A DNA stretch of 34,340 bases from Bermanella sp. (GTDB taxonomy: Bacteria; Pseudomonadota; Gammaproteobacteria; Pseudomonadales; Oceanobacteraceae), in assembly GCA_029938135.1 (NCBI GenBank), contig JAPYOO010000021.1, positions 1 to 34,340 on the forward strand. The letters run 5' to 3'. The notes under the pieces were generated by a model, which was not told the origin of the DNA, made no database searches, and saw only the letters and a program-made list of their open reading frames with translations. Position 1 is the first letter of the stretch. Every line of letters starts with the position of its first letter. Shown here piece by piece: positions 1 to 7,573 of the stretch. Position numbers and translations under genes: made by a program.

Positions 1-280
1 TACTTTCGCCGCCTTCTGCCAGTACGGTTAAACCCACCTCCGCTAATTTAAAGGTGATATCTACAATCATCTCAGCAAACCCTGCGGCTAACTGATCGGT
101 GAGTCCATTGCCTGAAGAATCACGGCTGCTAGAGCTTGAATTGTTATTAGAGCTTGAACCACTGCGTTTTGAAGGTTTGCTGGCTTCGGTCTCTAAATCA
201 TCAAGCGTACCGGCTTGAGTTGATGCTGCCGCTGAAAGAATACTGGCCAATAATATAAAGCGCTTAATAGAGGTTTTCAT
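1..280 (-). CDS. Secreted protein of unknown function, C-terminus cut by window edge
   Basis: Partial gene: 93 codons are visible and the reading frame is still open at the left edge. It starts at ATG 280 with an AAGGA ribosome site about 5 bases upstream. The N-terminus is a clear Sec signal peptide (MKTSIKRFILLASILSAAAS, cleavage probably after TQA). A Ser/Asn-rich flexible linker follows (residues about 35-60), then the start of an amphipathic segment (LAAGFAEMIVDITFKLAEVG). The linker suggests a periplasmic or surface protein with a folded domain beyond the edge. I do not recognise the family. It is divergent from the gene at 497. Confidence 0.7.
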   Translation of the reverse strand, partial: MKTSIKRFILLASILSAAASTQAGTLDDLETEASKPSKRSGSSSNNNSSSSSRDSSGNGLTDQLAAGFAEMIVDITFKLAEVGLTVLAEGGES

Positions 281-496
281 TGTCTTCCTTTACAACGGAT
301 TTTAACGTTAAATCACATTCTAACCTAAAACGTTTTAAACGGGGAAATGCATACCCATCGAAGTCATGCTCAAGCCGCGCGACTAAACGGTTAATGGTAA
401 TAAATAAGTGAATGACTATAATGCCTGTCTCATTAAAGCCGCGTTAAATTACCCAGCTTAGTTTAAAACTCGATTTATCAGGCCTAAGGTGACAGC

Positions 497-820
497 ATGG
501 AAAACCTATTTATCTGCAACCCAGACTGTAGCATTACAACGCTGGCACCTTTAGATTGGGCCGTAACGCTAGCCACCCTTTTTATCGTATTCACAATAAC
601 CACATTGCTACGTAAATGGGCTTTTAATTGGAATAAATACCCGGATACATCGATTAAATGGCATGTTCCTCGATTTATTTTTATTACCTTTATTCTTGCC
701 GTTATCACAACGCCTATTGTATGGTCGATATTTGGTCATTTAGGTGCCAGAATATACGGCCAATTTATTTTCCCTGAAGCTGCACTTGTAATATATTTTA
801 TTTGGCTTTTAGGCACGTAA
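497..820 (+). CDS. Small multi-pass membrane protein, unknown function
   Basis: A 107-residue protein starting at ATG 497 with an AAGGTG ribosome site. It has about three hydrophobic segments: residues about 20-38 (DWAVTLATLFIVFTITTLL), 57-78 (PRFIFITFILAVITTPIVWS) and 87-105 (FIFPEAALVIYFIWLLG). A basic, tryptophan-rich stretch lies between the first two. Two cysteines are near the N-terminus (CNPDC). No family is recognised. It is followed at 74 bp by the tautomerase-like gene on the same strand, so the two may be cotranscribed. Clean ribosome site and membrane-protein composition support a real gene. Confidence 0.6.
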   Translation: MENLFICNPDCSITTLAPLDWAVTLATLFIVFTITTLLRKWAFNWNKYPDTSIKWHVPRFIFITFILAVITTPIVWSIFGHLGARIYGQFIFPEAALVIYFIWLLGT

Positions 821-894
821 AAACCGAACAAATCACGTTAAAGTGGCGCGTACAAACGCACTCTTTACAGAAACACTAATATCAAGGAACGAAC

Positions 895-1281
895 ATGATC
901 GTCATTTACGGAATTAAAGAAGAACTCAACCCTATAAAGGCAAAGATGTCGGATGTGATACATGGCTGCATGCAATCTGTACTGGGCTTCCCTGAAGACA
1001 AACGTGCCCATCGTTTTATCCCCATGGATAAAGCAGATTTTTATTATCCCGGTGGCCGCTCAGATGCTTATACCGTCATTGAAATCAATATGATGGCTGG
1101 CCGTAAAATTGAAACCCAAAAGAGCCTTATAAAAGCAATCTTTAAAGAAATTGAAAAGAAGCTTTTAATATCCCCTGTTGATATTGAAGTGATAATAAAA
1201 GAACAGCAACCACACCAGTGGGGGTTTCGTGGCATGACCGGTGATGAAGTTAATGACCTTAAGTATAAAGTGAATGTATAG
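895..1281 (+). CDS. Tautomerase-family protein (Tautomerase_2-like) lacking the N-terminal proline
   Basis: A 128-residue protein with an AAGGA ribosome site (ATCAAGGAACGAAC before ATG). Its order of motifs matches the Tautomerase_2 branch of the 4-oxalocrotonate tautomerase superfamily: LGFPEDKRAHRF, then a GGRSDAYTVIEI beta strand, then AGRKIETQKSL leading into a helix, ending in HQWGFRG. These enzymes normally use an N-terminal proline exposed by Met removal as catalytic base. Here the second residue is Ile (MIVIYG), so the classical mechanism is not available. It may be a non-catalytic member or use another base. Substrate unknown. Confidence 0.7.
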   Translation: MIVIYGIKEELNPIKAKMSDVIHGCMQSVLGFPEDKRAHRFIPMDKADFYYPGGRSDAYTVIEINMMAGRKIETQKSLIKAIFKEIEKKLLISPVDIEVIIKEQQPHQWGFRGMTGDEVNDLKYKVNV

Positions 1282-1538
1282 TCGCTGACTTTAGCCATTG
1301 GCATACATGCATTATTAAATGGGTATTTAGACCGTCGACGTTCAGTCAATTATAGTGATTTACCCTAAAGCATAACCCTCAGGAGGAGGCAAGGATTGAC
1401 GACGCTTTTTAAGCGCCTATCTAAAAGCTCCTCACAGGGTAAAACGGTTCGTATTTTTAATGATACTGATTACGACTATTCTCATAGCTAATATGATTTC
1501 AGCTAATCAATGGTGAAATTTTAAGATAACCGCTAATT
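1282..1538. other. Convergent intergenic region with imperfect nested inverted repeats
   Basis: This gap separates the plus-strand tautomerase-like gene from the minus-strand lnt-like gene. Between about 1374 and 1440 it holds an imperfect inverted repeat: ACCCT...AGGGT at the base, GAGGAG...CTCCTC next, and CGCTT...AAGCG near the centre. It may act as a transcription stop for either neighbour, but no convincing T-run follows on either strand. No gene is seen. Confidence 0.3.
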
Positions 1539-3188
1539 TTACCTACGTACTTTTTCACGAATTAATTGCCACGCGTTTATAAAAGCGCACAAGTAAAAAT
1601 AAAGCAGTACACCATAGACGCTATAAATAAATAACTGCGGGTGATGACTGAAAAAACTCCCCTTAGATCCCGCTTCATACGGGACATCAACGATATACCC
1701 ACCTGCTTGATGCGCTTGGGTTTTAAAAATTACGTTCCCATTTGGCATAGCCACAATGGATGGCCCGTTATTTAACACATGCACTAAGGGCAATCTGTTC
1801 TCTACCGCGCGCAATATTGAGGCATTAACGTGTTGATAAGGTTGGTGGGTCATACCAAACCAGCCGTCGCTGGACAAGCCCACCAGCAGGTGAACTGTTT
1901 TAACCTTTGTTACTGCATCGGCTACGGCATTGGCCACAAACTGTGGGAACATTGTCTCGTAGCAAATAAGGGGAATGATATTAAATGTGTTTTCTTGAGA
2001 GTCATTACTCTTAAATACCTGATGCGCTGTGCCCGCCTGCATTTCATTAAGAAACGTTCCAAAAAAACCTTCAACCCAATTTTTTAGTATGGGCATGTCA
2101 CTGGCAAAAGGCACGTATTCACCAAACGCGATGCGCTTCATTTTTTGATATTTACCTATCACATCCCCCTGCGGTGATAACATAAGGGCAGTATTGTATT
2201 GTTGGTTTATAGATGGATTTAAAGTATCTTGGGTACGCTCAATATCTTGGAATATTAAACGAGTATTAAGCGCCTTAATTTGATGATGATAGGCCTCTGA
2301 CACGTGGGGCTGGTCAAAGTAGGCTTTATATTTAGCTTCGGGCCAAATCACGATTTCAGCACCGACACTGGCTAAGCGTTCGGTCATTGCCATTTCGGGT
2401 GGATAGGCACGGCTGTATCCAGGGTATAAAACCTGCTTTTCAAGAGTGGGAATTTCATTGGGTTGCACTAAACCCACGCGCACGGTACCCCACTGTTTGA
2501 TTTTAGACTGCCATACTAGATTTGAAGTCCATCCATAATAAAACCAACAAACCAGCAATAATACCGCGAATGCGTATGGCCACTTTGATGGCCTAACGTG
2601 CTGGCCTGAAACTGTTAACACTATGCGATACAGTACTACATTGCTTAACGCTATGATGGCATCTAACCCATTAACACCTACAAATTCGGTGGCTTGAAGT
2701 GCAATTAAAAACTGGCTTTGGCTTTCACCCAGATGAATCGTAAAAATCATAGGGTATGCCGCGTAAACGGATACTAACGTCACGGGGAATATTAGGCACT
2801 CATGCACACGGGTATGTTGTTTTATGTAGTTAAACCCCAGTGCGATTAACGCAAAGAGCTGAGCACAATACAGCCAAAAAAAGGCCGCTGTGAATGCGCT
2901 AAACATAACGCCATAGCCTTTGGATAACATCAAAAAATCGATCACCCAGTAACCTGCACTCACCGAAAATACCACACCCGCTATAGCACCCAAACAATAG
3001 CTTTTAAATAAGCTTGCCCCTTCAATGGCAATTAACAAGGGTATGAATCCCACCCAAGCCAACCAATAATGATCAGGGCTTAGAAAAGGAATTGATATCA
3101 AAGCACCTGATAAAGCACAGAGCATTACCAACATGGGAAGTGTGAGGGAACCCGCCCTAGTGGCAGATGCTGAATAGATACTAAGCAT
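1539..3188 (-). CDS. lnt: Apolipoprotein N-acyltransferase-like protein (Lnt family)
   Basis: Lnt transfers a fatty acyl group from phospholipid to the N-terminal cysteine of lipoproteins at the periplasmic face of the inner membrane. The N-terminal half has about six membrane segments, and the C-terminal half is a nitrilase (CN-hydrolase) domain. The catalytic triad is present: Glu284 (VIWPEAK), Lys349 (GKYQKMK, followed by FGEYVPF) and Cys409 (LICYETM). A final hydrophobic segment lies near the C-terminus. The frame is open to a GTG at 3209, but ATG 3188 has an AAGGA site 10 bases upstream and leaves a 13-bp gap to the preceding gene, so I chose it. It is last in an operon with two foldase-like genes, not the usual lnt setting, so it may be a second, specialised copy. 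Confidence 0.85.
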   Translation of the reverse strand: MLSIYSASATRAGSLTLPMLVMLCALSGALISIPFLSPDHYWLAWVGFIPLLIAIEGASLFKSYCLGAIAGVVFSVSAGYWVIDFLMLSKGYGVMFSAFTAAFFWLYCAQLFALIALGFNYIKQHTRVHECLIFPVTLVSVYAAYPMIFTIHLGESQSQFLIALQATEFVGVNGLDAIIALSNVVLYRIVLTVSGQHVRPSKWPYAFAVLLLVCWFYYGWTSNLVWQSKIKQWGTVRVGLVQPNEIPTLEKQVLYPGYSRAYPPEMAMTERLASVGAEIVIWPEAKYKAYFDQPHVSEAYHHQIKALNTRLIFQDIERTQDTLNPSINQQYNTALMLSPQGDVIGKYQKMKRIAFGEYVPFASDMPILKNWVEGFFGTFLNEMQAGTAHQVFKSNDSQENTFNIIPLICYETMFPQFVANAVADAVTKVKTVHLLVGLSSDGWFGMTHQPYQHVNASILRAVENRLPLVHVLNNGPSIVAMPNGNVIFKTQAHQAGGYIVDVPYEAGSKGSFFSHHPQLFIYSVYGVLLYFYLCAFINAWQLIREKVRR

Positions 3189-3201
3189 TTGCGTCACGTC
3201 C

Positions 3202-3921
3202 TTATCCACGGAAAAGACCCGCGTGCGGGTTGGTTTTTAACGTGTTTTTATGTTGATATTGAAGTGCATGAAGTTTTTTTTGTTTTTGTTGTCGGTTCAA
3301 ACTTGAATTTTGGTTAATGGCTTTACGGTCATAAAGGTAAGCCGTAATAGCGCGTTGCTTTCCAAATAGCTGGTTAGCCACATCCCCCCCTAAGTAATGA
3401 TCTTGCCTTTTAATCAAAGCCTTAAATATTGAGTATTTATCGGTTAATTTAACATCATCAATTGATTCAACCCCATTAGAATAGGCCTGCTGCAGTTGAT
3501 AATAGTTTTTAAACACGTCAGCCAACTGTTTCCCACGCACTGAAGGCAAGCCCTTAGAAACCAATAAAGCAGCCCGTTGCAACGCTTGGTCGTTCATATT
3601 TTTTGGCATAGTATCCACCGCCCTTTTTAAAACCGTGAGCAACTGCGTATTGAATAACAGCTCTTCACTGTCACTCAGCGGTACTTTCCTTAATATGCGC
3701 TCAGTGCTTTCAAAATCAAAGTGCCACTGCTGCGCCGTAATAGGATTAGGGAACAGAGCCTGCGTGGTTATTGGTTGCTGCCAGTCACCCATCCCGTCAA
3801 CCCCACCAATCCCAACGTGAGATAATGTTGGCTGTAAGTCAGTGTGTATGCCCCACAAAGTAACCGCCGCATAAATGAATGCTGGCCAGCACAACCATGC
3901 AACCCGATTATGGATTATCAA
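3202..3921 (-). CDS. Short lipase-chaperone-like membrane-anchored protein
   Basis: A 239-residue protein with an N-terminal membrane anchor (WLCWPAFIYAAVTLWGI) and a helical periplasmic body. The segment RQDHYLGGDVANQLFGKQRA resembles the lipase-foldase (Lif/LipB, lipase modulator family) motif and the equivalent part of the neighbouring gene. It ends soon after this motif, so the second foldase mini-domain is missing. The classical foldase signature RxxFDYxLS is not present. The start is TTG 3921, overlapping the upstream stop by 14 bp, with AAGG 10 bases upstream; no better start exists. Overlap implies translational coupling. It probably works with the upstream protein; whether it folds a lipase is inference. 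Confidence 0.6.
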   Translation of the reverse strand: MIIHNRVAWLCWPAFIYAAVTLWGIHTDLQPTLSHVGIGGVDGMGDWQQPITTQALFPNPITAQQWHFDFESTERILRKVPLSDSEELLFNTQLLTVLKRAVDTMPKNMNDQALQRAALLVSKGLPSVRGKQLADVFKNYYQLQQAYSNGVESIDDVKLTDKYSIFKALIKRQDHYLGGDVANQLFGKQRAITAYLYDRKAINQNSSLNRQQKQKKLHALQYQHKNTLKTNPHAGLFRG

Positions 3922-4840
3922 GTTGTAAATGCCTTACATGTGCCAGTTCTTCAAGGTTAAAATGTTGATGCATCAATTCGGTAAGTTGTGCCTGTTTTTC
4001 TTCTTCGTTCATCGACACCATCTGTATATTTTTCTTGGCAGCCAAAAAGACGTTATGGCGTTCATTCCAGTTATTAACACTAATGGTCTGTTCGGTATGG
4101 CGGTCGGTGATTTCAATACGCTTTTGCTGTTTTTCTGTGTCCGTCAGCTCGGTGTTTTGTTCAAGTTTAGCCATGTCGAACATATAACGAGAATTGGCGT
4201 CGGAGGTTGAAAATAATTTATTGGCTACCTCTGTACCCAAGTACAACTCTCGTAATGCAATAAGCTCACGGTAGGTCTCTTGGTGCTGTTCAATAGTATT
4301 TTCACTTTCTTGAATTGTGGCAGAATCTTGTTCATAAATAGCATTAAATTCTTTTGATGCATCCAAGAGTTGGTAGTAGTCCCCTACTATTTTTGCGACG
4401 TCTTCACCTACATCTCCCGGTAAACCCTGCTTAATAATTAGCTGCAGCTCACTTAATGCAACCTCGTCAAGTTTCAGGCGACTGTCGTCAAGGGTTTCGT
4501 TAAGCGCAATGAGTGTTTCATGATCAAGAATGACATTGCCTTGTTCATCTAATCTTACACGGTGCAGCGCTTCATATACGACTTGTGCAGAAAACACCGC
4601 AGTAGATTTTTCTTCGCTGGGCTCAACTATGCCTTCCCATTTCCATGCGGTTGCGATGGTTTTTTCATTTTGATTCATTGCCATTACGGGGATGTTGGTA
4701 CCGACGCTTTCTAAAGCGAGTACTTGTGTTGTATTCTTTTCAGAGCCGGAACTTAAAAACACTAAGTAAAGTCCGGCTATTAACAACAGCAATGCGGCTA
4801 CTAATACTGGACTCGTTCTTGGTCGTAAGGAGGTACTCAT
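3908..4840 (-). CDS. Lipase secretion chaperone-like protein (Lif family, divergent)
   Basis: Lipase foldases are inner-membrane-anchored periplasmic chaperones that fold one partner lipase before type II secretion. This 310-residue protein has a membrane anchor (PVLVAALLLLIAGLYLVF), a variable linker, then a long all-helical body. The best family match is LRELYLGTEVANKLFSTSDA followed by YMFDMAKLEQNTELTDTEKQ, as in Pseudomonas and Burkholderia foldases. The usual RxxFDYxLS signature should follow the DEQGNVIL strand but reads HETLIALNETLDD, so it is divergent. ATG 4840 is chosen over GTG 4849 because GGTGA lies 5-6 bases before it. First gene of the operon; its nearest visible candidate client is the lipase at the far right of the window. 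Confidence 0.7.
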   Translation of the reverse strand: MSTSLRPRTSPVLVAALLLLIAGLYLVFLSSGSEKNTTQVLALESVGTNIPVMAMNQNEKTIATAWKWEGIVEPSEEKSTAVFSAQVVYEALHRVRLDEQGNVILDHETLIALNETLDDSRLKLDEVALSELQLIIKQGLPGDVGEDVAKIVGDYYQLLDASKEFNAIYEQDSATIQESENTIEQHQETYRELIALRELYLGTEVANKLFSTSDANSRYMFDMAKLEQNTELTDTEKQQKRIEITDRHTEQTISVNNWNERHNVFLAAKKNIQMVSMNEEEKQAQLTELMHQHFNLEELAHVRHLQLDNP

Positions 4841-4886
4841 AGTATTCACCTAATTTAATTCTGTGAAGGTTTTGTATGCTGCCAAA

Positions 4887-5723
4887 CTATAATTGAGGCA
4901 AACACAGCTCATTAAGTATTTCATCAGCGATTAACACATGCAAAAACGGGGGATTGAAAAAAGCGGCTGATGGGGGCACCCCGTTTATTGAGCTAAATGA
5001 TTTTGAGAAGTGTGACGTACTTGCGAATCCAGCAGCAAGCGCCGCCTCGGTAATTGACTGACCCGTGGCCAAATGGATAATGCCAATAAAAACACGGTAC
5101 CTAAGTCGGTACCTTGTGATGGGCACACCTACTTGATCCTTAAATAACTTTTCTAAACGAGATTCAGATAAATATACATCCTGAGCAAACTTATTAAGGC
5201 TTACATTTTCACTCACTGTCGCTCTAATTTTACGAACAACTTCAATAATTCTTGGATCAAACTCTTTAAATATATATTGTGCTAGATGAGGCTGAATGAT
5301 TAGCGTCCTCAGCATGTTATAAGTTTGTTCTGGCTCAATTGAAGTGTCACGGATTGTTAATAAAGTTTGGATTAAACGGTCTTCGTCTGGGTGACCATAA
5401 TGCACGCCATTCCTAGCATAAGACATAACACTTCTTAGGGCGGGATAGTCTTGGGTGAGTGGCGCAAGATAATATATGGCCATCACTGCATTGTTTGCAA
5501 TAATGTTATCTTTGTTGAAGTCTGTGCCCGCTTTAACCAAACATGTTCGCGAGGAGATTTCATCGCCATTATCTTGCACTATCTTAAGGGTGCCTTGCAG
5601 ACTGACCATGAGTTTATCGGAGACGATTGCATGTTCCCGATGGGCCTCAGGTGTTGTACCAATATACAAAAGCTGATTCACCCAGATATACAGTTTTCGA
5701 CTGATTGGATTCAGTTCCGTCAT
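4887..5723 (-). CDS. AraC-family transcriptional regulator
   Basis: A 278-residue protein. The N-terminal part (about 1-150) is a sensor region of no recognised subfamily. The C-terminal part (about 160-258) is a canonical AraC double helix-turn-helix: VSLNKFAQDVYLSESRLEKL for the first helix pair and SITEAALAAGFASTSHFSKS for the second, ending with the usual FSSINGVPPSAAF. It lies between the foldase-like operon and the PETase-like gene, all on the minus strand, and so may control either one; no operator can be assigned. Only a weak ribosome site (CAGG) precedes ATG 5723. Confidence 0.85.
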   Translation of the reverse strand: MTELNPISRKLYIWVNQLLYIGTTPEAHREHAIVSDKLMVSLQGTLKIVQDNGDEISSRTCLVKAGTDFNKDNIIANNAVMAIYYLAPLTQDYPALRSVMSYARNGVHYGHPDEDRLIQTLLTIRDTSIEPEQTYNMLRTLIIQPHLAQYIFKEFDPRIIEVVRKIRATVSENVSLNKFAQDVYLSESRLEKLFKDQVGVPITRYRLRYRVFIGIIHLATGQSITEAALAAGFASTSHFSKSFSSINGVPPSAAFFNPPFLHVLIADEILNELCLPQL

Positions 5724-5860
5724 AGCCTGTTCACTTTTTTATTTTTGTTATATGCATACTTTAGCCGGGTATGTTTTTTTAGAATAAGACTAGTAGTTAA
5801 AATACTAGTAACAAGACCGATTCATTGACCTTGTTACTATAAGCTAACTATTTTTAGTGT

Positions 5861-6787
5861 TTAGTAATTGCACGTTCCACGGTAATCCGAAACAGCACTA
5901 TTACCAGCATGATCGGGCCCGCATAAAAATTGGTTGTACCGTAAATCATTGTCGATGAAACGCTTCATCCATGAAACCCCATATTTACCTAGCAAGCCAC
6001 CATTCACTCCACCACCATTTGCACACGAATGACCGCCGTTATTTATTTCTAATAACGCTTTGTCAGTGGTATCAGGAATGCGGTTATAAAATGGAGAGGC
6101 ATGATTACCCACTGGGGCGGTACCATCATTCTCACAGGCAATAATAAGCGTAGGCGTTTCTATTTGATCAAAGCTATTGCTGCCACTGTGCCATGGCGCC
6201 AAGGGAACTACTGCGCTTAAGCGCTCTCCAGAAGCCAGTCTAAGTGCACCACCGCCCCCCATTGACCAGCCCATTGCTCCCACACGATTACTATCAACCA
6301 TGCCTGAAATTGCACTATTACTGGAGTTGCTTTGGTTAATGACATAATCCAATGCACGCCCCAATTGTGTTTCACGACTATTGGGTTGATCAAATATAGA
6401 ATTGGTGGCGATAGTTATGACCACAAACCCGTGGGAAGCAAGCCTTGGCCCCCACCATTTAATGGAAGATTCTGCTGCAAAAAATCCAGGCACTATCGCA
6501 ACCGCGCCCATCAAGCCTGTTGCATTGGTTGGGTAGTGAATAGTACCGCCACCAAAGCCACTCACCGAGCTTGAAACACTTTGGGTCGCTACCGAATACT
6601 CACCGCTAGATGCTTCTAGGTTAGACGATGTAGGATCTTGGCCGCGTGTAAAGTCGCAATCAACTTCGCAAGGTTCTATGATAGGACCGGGGTCGGGTGT
6701 TGGACTTGGCGAAAAACTTAGGGCTGTCATGGATACAAGTAGTACACTTGCACCAAACGCGAGTTTCGCGGGTATATATTTTTTCAT
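5861..6787 (-). CDS. Secreted PETase-like polyesterase (type II-like cutinase fold)
   Basis: This alpha/beta hydrolase is expected to hydrolyse polyester or other ester substrates outside the cell. It has a signal peptide (residues 1-24) and a Pro-rich linker, then a domain aligning throughout with Ideonella sakaiensis PETase from memory: RGQDPT.SSNLEAS, SSIKWWGPRLASHGFVVITI, GWSMGGGG, APW, ACENDG, HSCANGG and VSWMKRF. The triad is Ser175, Asp221 and His253. Trp174, Ser254 and the Cys218/Cys255 pair match the type II features (W159, S238, C203/C239), and the beta8-alpha6 loop has the PETase length. Cys289/Cys306 match the conserved terminal disulfide. Differences: Phe102 for Tyr87, and His229/Phe233 where PETase has Ser214/Ile218. 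AAGGTGATCTA precedes ATG. Substrate is inferred. Confidence 0.9.
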   Translation of the reverse strand: MKKYIPAKLAFGASVLLVSMTALSFSPSPTPDPGPIIEPCEVDCDFTRGQDPTSSNLEASSGEYSVATQSVSSSVSGFGGGTIHYPTNATGLMGAVAIVPGFFAAESSIKWWGPRLASHGFVVITIATNSIFDQPNSRETQLGRALDYVINQSNSSNSAISGMVDSNRVGAMGWSMGGGGALRLASGERLSAVVPLAPWHSGSNSFDQIETPTLIIACENDGTAPVGNHASPFYNRIPDTTDKALLEINNGGHSCANGGGVNGGLLGKYGVSWMKRFIDNDLRYNQFLCGPDHAGNSAVSDYRGTCNY

Positions 6788-7053
6788 TAGATCACCTTAA
6801 AAATTATAATATTTCTTATTTAGGCTTGCCGACAATCCTGAGCAAAGACACTACTAAAGCTCGAAGCCACTCGCTTTCACGAATTGGCACTTATGGTGGA
6901 CGTAGTCACAATTTTCTAGGGGTGTCTAACAGGGGGATCTAAATTACAATACAACAGCATGGTGTTAGTTTGTTTTTTGTACTTGCGTATTGCCTCGCTT
7001 AACAAATTTATTTTTCATGTATATATGCTCCTTTAAAACTTAAGAACAAACAC
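6788..7053. other. Upstream region of the PETase-like gene
   Basis: No gene is seen. The region is AT-rich near the PETase start and must contain its promoter on the minus strand, but I cannot fix -35/-10 boxes with confidence. The small plus-strand open frame reaching into it only mirrors the PETase gene. With the terminator at 7054-7078 and the transporter remnant beyond, the PETase gene appears to be transcribed on its own. Confidence 0.4.
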
Positions 7054-7078
7054 AAAAAATGCGCTTATGAGAAGCGCA
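7054..7078 (-). terminator. Intrinsic terminator downstream of the MFS remnant
   Basis: On the minus strand a 7-bp perfect stem (TGCGCTT / AAGCGCA) with a 5-base loop is followed by six T. It would insulate the PETase gene from read-through from the RND/DUF1302 operon and the MFS remnant. Confidence 0.7.
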
Positions 7079-7131
7079 CTTTCAATTCAAGCCTATTCCA
7101 AATTATTTACATCCTATTTTTAACGCCTTAC

Positions 7132-7401
7132 TTAAGGGGATTTTGCTTGTTGACTGGCTAGATCGTCAGGTAAATATTTTGCCGCGCGGTAAAAGGCTAA
7201 CATTGAAAACAGCCCCACAAACGACACTCCCGCAATCGCGTAACGCAGTGCATCACTGCCTAAGCTTGGGGTTAATGCATCACTAATGTGTGGGTAATCG
7301 CAATAACGGAGCCTAAATACACCGCGCCAAATACAGTGGCCACAAATAAGCTGGTTAAGGCTTGTGTGCTACTTTCCATAAACATAACCGACGCAATTAA
7401 T
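7132..7401 (-). pseudogene. Remnant of an MFS transporter gene (C-terminal fragment, frameshifted)
   Basis: This fragment matches the 3' part of the spinster-like MFS gene at 14691-16034. Bases 7175-7287 are identical to 14746-14858 without a gap. Bases 7288-7401 match 14956-15069 with about six differences. The 97 bp between are missing, and the join lies at an 8-bp direct repeat (TCACTAAT) present at both ends in the intact copy, so a slippage deletion is the simple explanation. The deletion shifts the frame, and the N-terminal three quarters of the gene are absent. The C-terminus still reads AAKYLPDDLASQQAKSP before a stop at 7132. Confidence 0.9.
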
Positions 7402-7573
7402 CCTCAGTGTAATATGAGATTTATGGCAAGGTCGGAATATCGCTCATTGCCACATGTGATACATGTAAAAGAGATGATTCAACTCACATTACCCTTAGGC
7501 TCGACTCACTTGATAGTGATATCGTTTTCACAAAAATAAAATTGCTATTATATTAAATCAAATATCCATTAGT

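Noticed and set aside
6697-6942. A plus-strand open frame of 81 codons over the PETase start.
   Set aside because: It runs antisense to the PETase signal peptide and its promoter region, and has no ribosome site.
7288-7539. A plus-strand open frame of 83 codons over the MFS remnant.
   Set aside because: It is the antisense of the decayed transporter; the matching frame of the intact copy (14929-15150) is likewise only a shadow.
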